Source: Polaromonas sp.
Lineage (GTDB): Bacteria > Pseudomonadota > Gammaproteobacteria > Burkholderiales > Burkholderiaceae_C
Assembly (NCBI RefSeq): GCF_030680935.1
Contig: NZ_JAUXUP010000065.1
Span: 1-64,000, forward strand
Length of the DNA: 64,000 bases
Reading direction: 5' to 3'
Made by a program: the position numbers and the translations under genes. The notes beneath the pieces were generated by a model. It was given only the letters and a program-made list of their open reading frames with translations. It was not told where the DNA came from and ran no database searches. Below, piece by piece: positions 1-8,320 of this stretch (the first letter of the stretch is position 1; every line of letters starts with the position of its first letter).

Positions 1-851
1 TCCAACCGCTCTTTGCCCAGCCACAGGGGTTGGGCAAAGTTTCTGGCCATCGACAGGCCTGGCTCTTTCTTCCAGCGCCATTCGTATTTCTGCCAACCCA
101 GTTCAAACTCGCCCAGCATCAGCCGGCACAGGGCTTCGTTCATGTGGGCGTCGGCATAAACCGGCTGCACCGACTGTGCCCGGGCATAGCTGGCCAGCGC
201 CTCGGCGGGATGCTGCAAATCCTGGAGGGCGGCGCCCTGGTTGTTCAGCGCGTCAGCGTAGGTCGGCCTGAGCTGAAGCGCCCGGTCGTAACTCTGCAGC
301 GCCTCCAGCGGTCGGCCCAGGGTCCGCAGCGCGGCGCCCCGGCTGCTCAGTGCCTCGGGATAGTCGGGCTTGATCTCAAGCGCTCGGTCATAACTGAGCA
401 ACGCTTCGGCGGCGCGGTTCATCGCCCACAAGGCATTGCCGCGATTGCTCAATGCCTCGGCATAGTCAGGCCGACTTTTCAACGCGCGATCACAGCTTTG
501 CAGCGCGTCTTCATAGCGTCCCAGATTCAGCAAGGCCGACGCCTGGTTGCTCAGGACAATCGCATTGTCGGGATTGATCTTCAATGCGTGTTCAAACAAA
601 ACCAGCGCTTCAGAAGGATTTTTTTGTTGCACCGCAATCGTGGCCAACAACTGCAATGCGTCAAAGTGGCGCGGCTGCGCCTGCAATATCTCGGTATAAA
701 GCAGCCGGGCCTGCGCCAGGCGGCCCTGTTGATGCAAGGCGACGGCGGCGGTCAGCTTGGCAGCAATGCGTTGTGCCTCAGCGACCGCCTTTTGCTGCCC
801 GGATGCCGATGCGCCCTTGGACTGCGGAAGAGGTGCGCGGCTGGTAGTCAT
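1..851 (-). CDS. TPR-repeat protein, C-terminus beyond the window (partial)
   Basis: Open reading frame on the minus strand starting at ATG 851 (protein begins MTTSRAPLPQSKGA) and running off the left edge, so only about 283 residues are visible. From about residue 30 onward the protein consists of tandem 34-residue tetratricopeptide repeats with recurring EALxSYDRAL and N/SRGxAL signatures. The visible end reads GEFELGWQKYEWRW, the junction typical of large TPR proteins whose C-terminal part is a glycosyltransferase-like domain. That function is inferred from family architecture, because the C-terminal domain lies outside the window. No signal peptide is visible. No strong ribosome binding site precedes the start, so the exact start is uncertain. 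Confidence 0.85.
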   Translation of the reverse strand, partial: MTTSRAPLPQSKGASASGQQKAVAEAQRIAAKLTAAVALHQQGRLAQARLLYTEILQAQPRHFDALQLLATIAVQQKNPSEALVLFEHALKINPDNAIVLSNQASALLNLGRYEDALQSCDRALKSRPDYAEALSNRGNALWAMNRAAEALLSYDRALEIKPDYPEALSSRGAALRTLGRPLEALQSYDRALQLRPTYADALNNQGAALQDLQHPAEALASYARAQSVQPVYADAHMNEALCRLMLGEFELGWQKYEWRWKKEPGLSMARNFAQPLWLGKERL

Positions 852-926
852 TCGTGCGGATTTTATATCCGGCACCGGCTGCTTCTGCGCAGCGTACTCA
901 TCCTCGGGAAGTCATCGCGCGGTGTA

Positions 927-1706
927 TTACCTTCTGGTGATCACCACCGAACCGCCGGCACCACCCGCATCATTGTTCTGCCCCCTCATCAGGCCGGAAT
1001 TGCTGATGCTCATGGTGTACGCGTCGGCCGAGTAATTTCCGGAGCCCTGCAGGTAAACCGGATTGCTGCCCTGGATGGTGACCGTGTTTCCCCGCACGGT
1101 GATCAGCGTGTTCTGCTGGACCCGCTTGGACTGGCCCTGGTTGTTGGTGAATGCCAGTACCATCACGCCCCGGTAAACGCCATTGCCGGTTTTTTCACCG
1201 ACCCGCAAACTGCCGCTGTAGGGGAAACCGTCAGATCCCGCATATTCCACCTGCCAGTCGCCCTGCATCTGGAACTCTGTACTGGCCGAATTGTTGTCCC
1301 TTGACCCGGAATCTTTATCGGACGAAGCCACCGCATCACAACCCCATGATCTCACCTTGCAGCTGGAGCCCCCTTTGGCCCGGCACTCTGAAAGGGCGCG
1401 TTGCTGCACGACCCCACTGGTGGCGCCAGTCGCCCAGCCGTACGCATTGGAACCCTTGGCCTGGTCGGCCGCATAGGCGCCGCATTCACGGCTGAACCTG
1501 AGCACCACACTGCAATCTGAACCACACTCGCGCATGGCGCGTTGCTCCGCCTGATTGATGCTGGGGTGGTTGAAGGAAAAACCGTACTTTTCACCTTGCA
1601 GGCTGTCTATCGCCAGCGCGCCCGCAGCCATGGCGTGACCGCCCGCCAGCAAAAAGACAGCTGCGAGAGAAAATCGGACTGCAAGGGCTTTTATTCCAGA
1701 AATCAT
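927..1706 (-). CDS. Secreted DUF4189 domain protein
   Basis: 259-residue protein beginning MISGIKALAVRF. A typical Sec signal peptide with hydrophobic core and AMAAG cleavage region occupies residues 1-28. Residues 30-125 carry the DUF4189 pattern: a Tyr-Gly-Phe start, paired cysteines (RECGSDCSVV, SRECGAYAAD) and a later SECRAKGGSSC followed by WGCDA. DUF4189 proteins are secreted, small and disulphide rich, with no established catalytic role. The C-terminal 130 residues have a beta-rich look (GDWQVEYAG...YSGSLRV...GVYRGVMVL) and end in Gly-rich sequence. An upstream in-frame extension to 1862 would bury the signal peptide, so the internal ATG at 1706 was chosen. Function unknown. Confidence 0.8.
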   Translation of the reverse strand: MISGIKALAVRFSLAAVFLLAGGHAMAAGALAIDSLQGEKYGFSFNHPSINQAEQRAMRECGSDCSVVLRFSRECGAYAADQAKGSNAYGWATGATSGVVQQRALSECRAKGGSSCKVRSWGCDAVASSDKDSGSRDNNSASTEFQMQGDWQVEYAGSDGFPYSGSLRVGEKTGNGVYRGVMVLAFTNNQGQSKRVQQNTLITVRGNTVTIQGSNPVYLQGSGNYSADAYTMSISNSGLMRGQNNDAGGAGGSVVITRR

Positions 1707-1873
1707 GGTGTTTACCTGTTGGAAAAATGAAGAGCGAGAGGCCCCCAAATTATCGGTGACGGAGGGCGGGAAAAACCACGACTGGGCACCTATCTTCACC
1801 CCATGAACATGGGGCCGGTCATAGGCCCGGGGCGTTTGGTTGACAATCACGGGTTCTCGCAATATTGATACTC

Positions 1874-2572
1874 ATGACCATGACCTCCCCAGAAGCCGAA
1901 ACCCTGCCCGACGCCAACACTCCCCCTGACGAGCCCGCGCTGGCTGGCACGCCTGCCCCAGGCACTGACCCGAGCCAGGCCTCACCGGCTGAGGCGCGCT
2001 CCCGCTCCGTTCAGCCGGTCCTCGCAAAACTGTTCGAGCTTTACCCGCAGCTGTTCGGCGCGGATTTCCGGCCGCTCAAACTTGGTATTTTTCAGGAGTT
2101 GCTAACCGCCCACCCCGAGCATTTTCAGCGCGAAAGCCTGAAGGCTGCGTTGGGTTTTCACACCCGCTCCACCCGCTACCTGCAATGTGTGGCCGCCGGT
2201 TACAAACGCCACGACCTGCAAGGCAACCCGGTTGAAGACGTAGCACCGGAACATGTGTACCTGACGCTGCTCGAGCTGTTCCGCCGCCGGCAGGTCCGCG
2301 CTCGGGAAGACCTTCGACCCAAATTTCGCGCGCAGTTAATGGCCGCCTATGAAGCTAGCGGCCTGAGCCGACAGGACTACCAGGCAAAGGTACAAACCGG
2401 CGACGTGGCCGCAACCGCCCTGCTGGAAGAAGCCTTTGCCGAGCGCGAGCAACAGCTGGCCAAACGCGAAGCCCTGCGCCGCACCTTCGAGAGCAGCGGG
2501 AAAAGCGCCGATGAGTTTGTCGACATGTACGGCATCGACAGGCGCGAGCTCGCCGCCGCGATCAAGGCCTGA
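1874..2572 (+). CDS. proQ: ProQ/FinO-family RNA chaperone
   Basis: 232-residue protein. Residues 1-40 are an acidic, Pro/Ala-rich disordered lead. Residues about 43-140 form the ProQ/FinO domain, with the hallmark stretches LFELYPQLFG, RPLKLGIFQEL, LKAALGFHTRSTRYLQ and GYKRHDLQG. The Arg/Lys/Tyr positions forming the RNA-binding concave face are present. The C-terminal part is charged and helical (EREQQLAKREALRRTF). ProQ proteins bind structured 3' ends of small RNAs and mRNAs and act in post-transcriptional regulation. ATG 1874 was chosen; an in-frame TTG at 1865 and an ATG at 1880 are alternatives. The gene is divergent from the DUF4189 gene and followed by two small genes in the same direction. 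Confidence 0.88.
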   Translation: MTMTSPEAETLPDANTPPDEPALAGTPAPGTDPSQASPAEARSRSVQPVLAKLFELYPQLFGADFRPLKLGIFQELLTAHPEHFQRESLKAALGFHTRSTRYLQCVAAGYKRHDLQGNPVEDVAPEHVYLTLLELFRRRQVRAREDLRPKFRAQLMAAYEASGLSRQDYQAKVQTGDVAATALLEEAFAEREQQLAKREALRRTFESSGKSADEFVDMYGIDRRELAAAIKA

Positions 2573-2603
2573 CTATGGCCGTCACAGCAGCCCCACCGAC
2601 ACG

Positions 2604-2614
2604 GGGAGGTGATC
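2604..2614 (+). promoter_or_regulatory. Near-perfect Shine-Dalgarno deciding a TTG start
   Basis: GGGAGGTGATC matches the extended complement of the 16S rRNA 3' end. Its GGAGGT core (2605-2610) is 8 nt before TTG 2619. No better-placed ATG exists in this frame, so it supports TTG initiation of the 77-residue protein that follows. Confidence 0.75.
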
Positions 2615-2618
2615 GCTT

Positions 2619-2852
2619 TTGAAACCCCTGACGATCAGCGAGGTCAATGACGGCGTGTACCGCCTGCTGTCCAGCCAGGGTGACCACCTGGGAAACCTCA
2701 AACTGATCGGGGGACGATGGAAATTCAAGGCCGTCGGTTATGGCATTCAGGGTGAAGTCATTCCGGGCGGTGGCCCCTTGACCGAGCGGCACAACAGCAG
2801 CTTTGATACGCTTGACCTGGCCTTGATCTCGGCCACACTGCTTTCGGCTTGA
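2619..2852 (+). CDS. Small conserved-looking protein of unknown function
   Basis: 77 residues, starting at a TTG codon behind an exceptionally good Shine-Dalgarno. The sequence is soluble looking, with a compact beta-rich core (GVYRLLSSQGDHLGNLKL, GRWKFKAVGYG) and no signal peptide or membrane segment. It lies 46 bp behind the proQ-like gene and 45 bp before the small membrane protein gene, so co-transcription is plausible. I do not recognise a family. Coding is supported by the strong ribosome binding site, codon periodicity like the neighbours and the tight packing. Confidence 0.6.
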   Translation: MKPLTISEVNDGVYRLLSSQGDHLGNLKLIGGRWKFKAVGYGIQGEVIPGGGPLTERHNSSFDTLDLALISATLLSA

Positions 2853-2897
2853 GAGATCCATCACGCGCCCATCGCATCAAAAAAACTGGAGGTCTGA

Positions 2898-3299
2898 ATG
2901 AACATTTTTTCCAAATCCATCAAATGGGTCATGCTGGTATCTGGTGCGCTGACCTGCACCATGATCTACGCCGCTATCGCGCCGCAAGCGGCCTTGCTCA
3001 GCACATTCGGAGCGTCCATCAGCGGGCCACTGGCTGAGATCGTTGTGCGCAATTGGGGCGCACTCATCACCCTGATAGGGGCCATGCTGATCTATGGCGC
3101 TTTGCAGCCGGTGCACCGCCACTTCATCCTGGTGGTGGCGGTTGCCAGCAAAATTGTCTTCATCACACTGGTGCTCACTCTGGGGAGCCAGTATCTGGGC
3201 AAGGCCGGGCTTGCCGTCGTTTTTGACACGGTGGTGGTGCTGTATTTTCTCGCCTATCTGGCCAGTTCGCGCCGCGCAGTCGGGACGGCTGGTCACTGA
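2898..3299 (+). CDS. Small four-helix integral membrane protein, unknown function
   Basis: 133 residues with four predicted transmembrane segments at roughly residues 8-28, 50-68, 75-98 and 104-122. The loops are short and the end is positively charged (SSRRAVGTAGH). Start ATG 2898 has a good ribosome binding site (CTGGAGGT, 2886-2893). No family motif was recognised. A short 6-bp hairpin (3300-3315) immediately follows the stop codon but lacks a T tract. A copy of the dispersed repeat follows it and separates the gene from the convergent hydrolase gene. Confidence 0.65.
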   Translation: MNIFSKSIKWVMLVSGALTCTMIYAAIAPQAALLSTFGASISGPLAEIVVRNWGALITLIGAMLIYGALQPVHRHFILVVAVASKIVFITLVLTLGSQYLGKAGLAVVFDTVVVLYFLAYLASSRRAVGTAGH

Positions 3300-3324
3300 G
3301 ATCTGCGATCAGATCGCCACTAAA

Positions 3325-3384
3325 CGCTATTGAAACAATAGCTGTTTACGCTTTTTTGGCAAGGGCTGGAAGCCGCTTCGACCC
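3325..3384 (+). repeat. Dispersed ~60-bp intergenic repeat, copy 1
   Basis: Matches the shared pattern gctat...atagctg-tt-acgc...caagggctg-agcc...gacc. It contains the internal inverted pair GCTATTG/CAATAGC (3327-3339) and lies between convergent genes. See the finding on the repeat family. Confidence 0.75.
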
Positions 3385-3425
3385 CAAAGGGAGCCAAACT
3401 TCCAGGCTTGATCAAGCCCGGCGTC

Positions 3426-4292
3426 TCATTGCGCCGCATCCACAAAGGCCGCTACGCGCTCCAGCTGGTCCGGCACATTCAGCGCCGGTGCATGGCCGCA
3501 ACCTTCGATCTCCACCACCTGCGTCAAACCCATCGCGCCTGGCCCGCGCGTCAGCATCTCGGCGGTGGTGTCACGCAGCACCAGGTCGGATTCAGCGCCG
3601 CGCAGGCATAACACCGGAATCATCAGCGCGTCGTAGTGGTCCCACACCAGGTAGTCATCCGGGTGATGGGTGAACTGTTGCACCATGGCCGGGTCGTAAT
3701 GCGGCGTCACGCGGCCATCGGGCAGGCGGCGGGTGGAGGTTTCGGTCAGGCGGCGCCATTGCGCGTCGCTGAGCCAGCCATAGGGCTTGTACACCTGCCT
3801 GAAAAACTTTTCAAGCTCCAGCATGGTGTCGAAGGCCGGTGGGTTACCGGCGTAGGACTTGATGCGCTCTATCGCCGCATCGGCAATCCGGGGTGCGGTG
3901 TCATTGAGCACCAGACTCACAATGCGGTCCTTGAGCTGGGGCTGAAACAGGCCGGACGCGCAGACAGTACCAATCGCGCCGCCCATCGACGTACCCACCC
4001 AGTGCGCCTTGTCGATATCGAGCTGATCAAACAGATCTGCCGCGATGTGTGCGTAAAACGACAGCTGGTATTCGCTTTTAGGGTCCGGGCTCCACTGGCT
4101 CAGGCCCCGCCCAATCGTGTCGGGGCAAATCACCCGGTAACGCGTGCTCAGGTGCGCCGCCAGTTCGTCCATGTCGCGCCCGGTGCGGGCCAGGCCGTGC
4201 CAGGCGATCACGGTGGCGTTGTGTTGCGCACCCCACTCGGTGTAGTGGATCTCGCGCCCAGCGCAGCTGAGATAATTCGACGTGAAGGACAT
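3426..4292 (-). CDS. Alpha/beta-fold hydrolase
   Basis: 288-residue cytoplasmic protein of the alpha/beta hydrolase superfamily. Visible elements are the oxyanion-hole region WHGLARTGRD (HG motif), the nucleophile elbow VGTSMGGAIG with Ser in GTSMGG, the acid region after PVLCLRGAESDLV (Asp) and the catalytic His in EGCGHAPALN. Start ATG 4292 (MSFTSNYLS) was preferred to a longer frame starting at 4328. It is the last gene of a minus-strand series (activator, two binding proteins, Liv transporter). This suggests it hydrolyses an ester, amide or lactone brought in by the transporter, but that is inference. The substrate cannot be read from sequence. Confidence 0.85.
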   Translation of the reverse strand: MSFTSNYLSCAGREIHYTEWGAQHNATVIAWHGLARTGRDMDELAAHLSTRYRVICPDTIGRGLSQWSPDPKSEYQLSFYAHIAADLFDQLDIDKAHWVGTSMGGAIGTVCASGLFQPQLKDRIVSLVLNDTAPRIADAAIERIKSYAGNPPAFDTMLELEKFFRQVYKPYGWLSDAQWRRLTETSTRRLPDGRVTPHYDPAMVQQFTHHPDDYLVWDHYDALMIPVLCLRGAESDLVLRDTTAEMLTRGPGAMGLTQVVEIEGCGHAPALNVPDQLERVAAFVDAAQ

Positions 4293-4342
4293 GCTGTCGG
4301 ACTCTGTGGGATGGATTCTCGTGAGCACGCCGCCGCCTCTAT

Positions 4343-5482
4343 TTACTTCAGCAACTTGCCGGTGCTGCCGATGACAGTAACTTCCACGTAACGTGAACCA
4401 ATGCGGTTGCTGGGCGAGTAGTTGACGGTCACGCCACCGGTGTCGTAGCTGTTCATGCCTTCCAGGGCCTTGACCACCTTGGCGCGTGTCGGATTGGGGC
4501 CGGCGCGGCGCAACGCCTCCACCAGCACCTTGGCACCGACAAATTCCTCAAAACTCGTGTAATTGACAACTTCCTTGGGTGCGTACTTTTTCAGCAGCGC
4601 CTGGTACTCGCGCACCACCGGTATGTTCGGCATGAAGGGGTAAGGCACCACCTGGCTGATGCCCAATCCATGGGCATTTTTCAGGCCGGCCAGCTTGACC
4701 AGTTCGGCCGGGTCCACCACCGAGATGTTGTACAGCTGCGCGCCCCCACCGCTCTCACGGTACAGCTTGACAAAAGCCGCCGTGGATTTATTGACCGAGA
4801 TCATGATGATGGCCTGCGCATCCGAAGCCTTGATGGTTTTGACCGCCTCTTCCACCTTGTCGGTGTTGCGCTCATACCCGGCGGAAGCGGCCAGCTTCAG
4901 CTGGCGTTTGGTCAGTGCATTCTCGACACCCAGCAGACCGGCCTTGCCGAACCCGTCGTCCTGGTACATCACGGCAACGCGGCTCATGCCCAGGGTGGTC
5001 ACCTGCTGCACCATGTGTTCGGCTTCGTCGGCATAACCGGCGCGCACGTGGAATATCCAGGGGTTGAACGGGTTGCGCAGCGACTCGCCGCCGGTGTAAG
5101 GCGCCACCAGCGCAGCGCCGCCCACGTCGAGCACACCGTCCTTGAGCAACTGGGTCACATTGGCAGTGCCGGCAAAACCAAACAAGGCCACCACTTCGGG
5201 CCTGGCCAGCAGCTCGCGCGTCAGGCGCACCGTCTCGGGCACTTTGTAGCCGTCGTCCACCACCTCGTGCCTGATTTTGGCACCGTGGATGCCACCCTGG
5301 GCATTGATGTGCTCAAAGTAGATCTTGCCACCGACCACCATCTGGTGGCCTGTGCTGGCGAGCACGCCAGACAATGGTGCAACCTGTCCGATCACCAGGT
5401 CTGCAGACACCGCCAGGCCCGTCAGGGCGCTCAGTGCCAGCGCCGCCGCAGCCTGCCTGCCCCATGTGTTGAAAGTTTTCAT
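4343..5482 (-). CDS. Branched-chain amino acid-type ABC transporter, periplasmic binding protein (second copy)
   Basis: 379 residues with a signal peptide (residues 1-27, ending AVSAD) and a type I periplasmic binding fold (Peripla_BP_6/LivJ-like). It shows the typical start IGQVAPLSGVLASTGHQMVVG, FEHINAQGGIHG and a later YTSFEEFVGAKVLVEALRRAG. It lies 30 bp downstream of livM on the same strand, so it is the distal binding protein of the Liv cluster. Sequence and length differ clearly from the proximal binding protein at 9246-10439, so the importer may sample two ligands. RBS AGGAGAC precedes the ATG. Confidence 0.9.
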   Translation of the reverse strand: MKTFNTWGRQAAAALALSALTGLAVSADLVIGQVAPLSGVLASTGHQMVVGGKIYFEHINAQGGIHGAKIRHEVVDDGYKVPETVRLTRELLARPEVVALFGFAGTANVTQLLKDGVLDVGGAALVAPYTGGESLRNPFNPWIFHVRAGYADEAEHMVQQVTTLGMSRVAVMYQDDGFGKAGLLGVENALTKRQLKLAASAGYERNTDKVEEAVKTIKASDAQAIIMISVNKSTAAFVKLYRESGGGAQLYNISVVDPAELVKLAGLKNAHGLGISQVVPYPFMPNIPVVREYQALLKKYAPKEVVNYTSFEEFVGAKVLVEALRRAGPNPTRAKVVKALEGMNSYDTGGVTVNYSPSNRIGSRYVEVTVIGSTGKLLK

Positions 5483-5512
5483 GATTGTTTGTCTCCTGCT
5501 TGTGGCCTGCCA

Positions 5513-6604
5513 TCAGGTCCGTTTGGAAAGTCCCTGAGCACGTACGGCCCTGAGCCGCCCCACAACGCCGGTGGGAAAGTAATACACCGATAAAACAAAC
5601 AGCAGGCCCAGCCAGAGCAGCCAGCGGTCTGGCGACAACAATGCGGCCAGCCAGGGCAAGCCGGAAGCGGCCTCGCTGCCCAGGCGCAGCAAGTCCTGCA
5701 GATAACTCTGGGCCACCAGAAACAGCGCGGCACCAATGGCAGCGCCGTAAATCGTGCCCATGCCGCCGATCACGACAATCAGCAACACGTCGATCATGAT
5801 TTCGAACGAGAGTGAAGTGTCCGGCCCGTTGTAGCGCAGCCAGAGTGCCAGCATGGCGCCGGCCATGGTCGCAAACAGTGCGGACAGCACACTGGAGGTG
5901 GTGCGGTAGACCACCACGCGGTAACCGATGGCCTCGGCGCGGAACTCGTTTTCGCGGATGGCCTGCAGCACGCGGCCAAAAGGCGAGTTGACGATACGCA
6001 GCAGGCTCAATAACAGCACCAGGGTGACCACAAACAGCAGGTAGTAAGTCAGCAGACGCCCGTCGATGGACACGCCGAGAAAAGGCTGCTCAAAAAACTC
6101 CGTGCTGGGCGACAGCAACGCGGGCACCTTGAAGCTCAGGCCGTCTTCGCCGCCGGTTATTTCCGACAGCTGCGAGGCCAGCGTCTGGAAGGCCGACGCC
6201 ACAGCCAGCGTGATCATGGCAAAAAAGATGGCCTTTACCCGCAGCGAAAAAAGACCGACCGCCAGCGACAGCACAAACGACAGCGACAGCGCGCAAATCA
6301 GGCCCACGGCCAGCGCCGCCCAGGTCGGGCCCATGTGGCTGGTGGCCACCGCAATGCCATAAGCACCAATGCCGAAAAACATGGTGTGCGCAAAACTGAC
6401 AATGCCGGTGTAGCCGAGCAGCAAGTCAAAGCTGGCGACCAGCACGATAAAAATCAGCACCTTGGCGGCCACGTTGAGCGCCTTGACGCCGGGGAAAATG
6501 AAGGGTGCAAAAGCCAGCGCCAGCAAGAGGCCGACCAGAATCACGGCCAGCACGCGGTTGCGCGGGAAGTCGCCAGAAACCAGACGTGTGAGGATTTTGT
6601 TCAT
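5513..6604 (-). CDS. livM: Branched-chain amino acid-type ABC transporter permease LivM
   Basis: 363 residues with about ten hydrophobic helices. It has the LivM family signature VASFDLLLGYTGIVSFAHTM near the N-terminus and the cytoplasmic coupling region EFRAEAIGYRV. It forms the inner-membrane channel with LivH. The stop codon of livH is 10 bp upstream of its start, and the order livG-livF-livH-livM with overlaps indicates a single transcript. The exact ligand is unknown; the LivHMGF family takes up amino acids, amides, urea and aromatic acids. Confidence 0.92.
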   Translation of the reverse strand: MNKILTRLVSGDFPRNRVLAVILVGLLLALAFAPFIFPGVKALNVAAKVLIFIVLVASFDLLLGYTGIVSFAHTMFFGIGAYGIAVATSHMGPTWAALAVGLICALSLSFVLSLAVGLFSLRVKAIFFAMITLAVASAFQTLASQLSEITGGEDGLSFKVPALLSPSTEFFEQPFLGVSIDGRLLTYYLLFVVTLVLLLSLLRIVNSPFGRVLQAIRENEFRAEAIGYRVVVYRTTSSVLSALFATMAGAMLALWLRYNGPDTSLSFEIMIDVLLIVVIGGMGTIYGAAIGAALFLVAQSYLQDLLRLGSEAASGLPWLAALLSPDRWLLWLGLLFVLSVYYFPTGVVGRLRAVRAQGLSKRT

Positions 6605-6614
6605 GGCCTGGTCC

Positions 6615-7598
6615 TCAGCGGTTGGTCACGGGGTAAATGCCCTGGGGCCGCCACAAGAGCACCGCAGCCATCAGCGCGATGTTGGAAAACAACGCGACCT
6701 TGGGTGCCAGGAAACCGGTGTAGTTGGCCATCAGGCCGACCAGCAAGGCGCCTATCAGCGCGCCGCCGGTGGAACCCAGGCCACCAATGATGATGACGAT
6801 AAATATCAACACGTTGACCTGCGCGCCCATTTGCGGGGTCACGCTCTGCTGGTACAGGCCCCACATCACGCCGCCCAGGCCGGCCAGCGCGCTACCCACC
6901 ACAAACACACCGATAAACAGGCGTTTGATGCGGTAGCCCAGCGACTCGACCATCTCGCGGTCCTGCACGCCGGCGCGGATCAGCAGGCCAACCTTGGTGC
7001 GCGCCAGCGTCCAGGCCAGGATGCCGAACACCACCAGGCCCACGGTCACAGCGATGAGGCGGTATTTTTCAATCGCCGCATCACCGAACAGCAGTGAGCC
7101 ACGCATGCCTTCGGGCATGGGCAGAGCAATTTGCGCCGGCCCCCAGACCACCTTGATCAGTTCTTCGCCGATGATCATGCCGCCCATGGTGATGAGAATC
7201 TGCTTGAGGTGCTGGCCGTAAACCGGTCGCACGATGAAACGCTCAAACACCAGGCCCACGGCACCCGCCACCAGCATGGCCACCACCATCGCAGGCAACA
7301 CGGCCAGCATGTTGCGCAGCATCGACTCGCTTTGCGTGTAGTCACCCATCGCACCCAGCACGCTGGTGGCCACAAAAGCGCCCAACGCAATAAACACACC
7401 GTGGCCGAAATTGAGCACATCCATCAGGCCGAATACCAGCGTCAGGCCCGAGGCGATGATGAAAATGATCATGCCCATGGCGAGCCCTGCCACCGTCAAG
7501 GTGAGCCAGGTGGAGCCGGAGCCTATGAAGGGAAAAATCCCCACCGCCAGCACTGGTACCAGCGCCAAGGGCTTCCAGTCGAAATCAGGAGTTTTCAT
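6615..7598 (-). CDS. livH: Branched-chain amino acid-type ABC transporter permease LivH
   Basis: 327 residues, polytopic. The family signature SGLTLVFGLMDVLNFGHG is near residues 50-68 and the coupling helix region is AGVQDREMVESLGY. It overlaps the end of livF by 4 bp (ATGA), a sign of translational coupling. It partners LivM in the inner membrane. The N-terminus (MKTPDFDWKPLALV) is slightly longer than many LivH proteins. Confidence 0.92.
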   Translation of the reverse strand: MKTPDFDWKPLALVPVLAVGIFPFIGSGSTWLTLTVAGLAMGMIIFIIASGLTLVFGLMDVLNFGHGVFIALGAFVATSVLGAMGDYTQSESMLRNMLAVLPAMVVAMLVAGAVGLVFERFIVRPVYGQHLKQILITMGGMIIGEELIKVVWGPAQIALPMPEGMRGSLLFGDAAIEKYRLIAVTVGLVVFGILAWTLARTKVGLLIRAGVQDREMVESLGYRIKRLFIGVFVVGSALAGLGGVMWGLYQQSVTPQMGAQVNVLIFIVIIIGGLGSTGGALIGALLVGLMANYTGFLAPKVALFSNIALMAAVLLWRPQGIYPVTNR

Positions 7599-8320
7599 AT
7601 CGCGAGCCCCAGGAGAGATTGCTGCAGGGCAGCGTCTTCGGCCAGTTCGGCCATGGACCCGGCGTGAACAACCACCCCGTTGTCCATCACGGCGACGGTG
7701 TCGCCCAGGCGTTTGGCAAAGCTGATGTTCTGCTCCACCAGCAAAATCGTCACGCCGCTGGCCTTGAGCTGCGCAAACGCGTCGATCATGTTGTTGATGA
7801 TGGCCGGTGCGAGGCCCTTGCTGGGCTCGTCGACGATCAAGAGCTCACGCGGTTCGACAATGGCACGTGCCACCGCCAGCATCTGTTTTTGCCCACCCGA
7901 CAATTTGCCGGCCGGGTGGTTCCAGAATTTCTCAACCGCCGGAAACAGCGAGAAGATCCACTTCAGGCGGTCTTCGTCCATCTGGCTGGCACGTTTGGCA
8001 CTGCGTGCGGCCAGCAGCATGTTTTCCTTGACGGTGAGGTCCGAAAAAATGCCCATGCTTTCGGGCACGTAGGCAATATTCATCCCGGCAATTTGCGGCG
8101 TGTTGAGCTGTGTGATGTCGCGTCCGCCGAAGGTCACCTTGCCCTGCGACGCTTGCCACAAACCCATGATGGTGCGCAGCGTGGTGGTTTTGCCGGCGCC
8201 GTTGCGCCCCAGCAGCATGGTGAGCTGCCCTTTCGGTATGGCCAGATTCACGCCATGCAGGATGTGGTACGCGCCAATGTGGGTGTGTACGCCTTCGAGG
8301 GCCAGAAGATTGGCGTTCAT
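7595..8320 (-). CDS. livF: ABC transporter ATP-binding protein LivF
   Basis: 241 residues. Walker A GRNGAGKTT, Q-loop region YVPESMGIFSDLT, ABC signature KLSGGQKQML, Walker B LLIVDEPSKGLAP and the switch His in LLVEQN follow in canonical order. LivF is one of the two nucleotide-binding subunits of Liv-type importers. It overlaps livG by 4 bp and livH by 4 bp. Confidence 0.93.
   Translation of the reverse strand: MNANLLALEGVHTHIGAYHILHGVNLAIPKGQLTMLLGRNGAGKTTTLRTIMGLWQASQGKVTFGGRDITQLNTPQIAGMNIAYVPESMGIFSDLTVKENMLLAARSAKRASQMDEDRLKWIFSLFPAVEKFWNHPAGKLSGGQKQMLAVARAIVEPRELLIVDEPSKGLAPAIINNMIDAFAQLKASGVTILLVEQNISFAKRLGDTVAVMDNGVVVHAGSMAELAEDAALQQSLLGLAI

Noticed and set aside
30..1304. A 424-codon open frame on the plus strand
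   Set aside because: It is the antisense of the TPR protein and the DUF4189 protein, whose minus-strand frames show TPR repeats and a signal peptide. The plus-strand protein has no recognisable domain.
3300..3315. GATCTG-CGAT-CAGATC hairpin after the small membrane protein gene as a terminator
   Set aside because: The stem is only 6 bp and no T tract follows.
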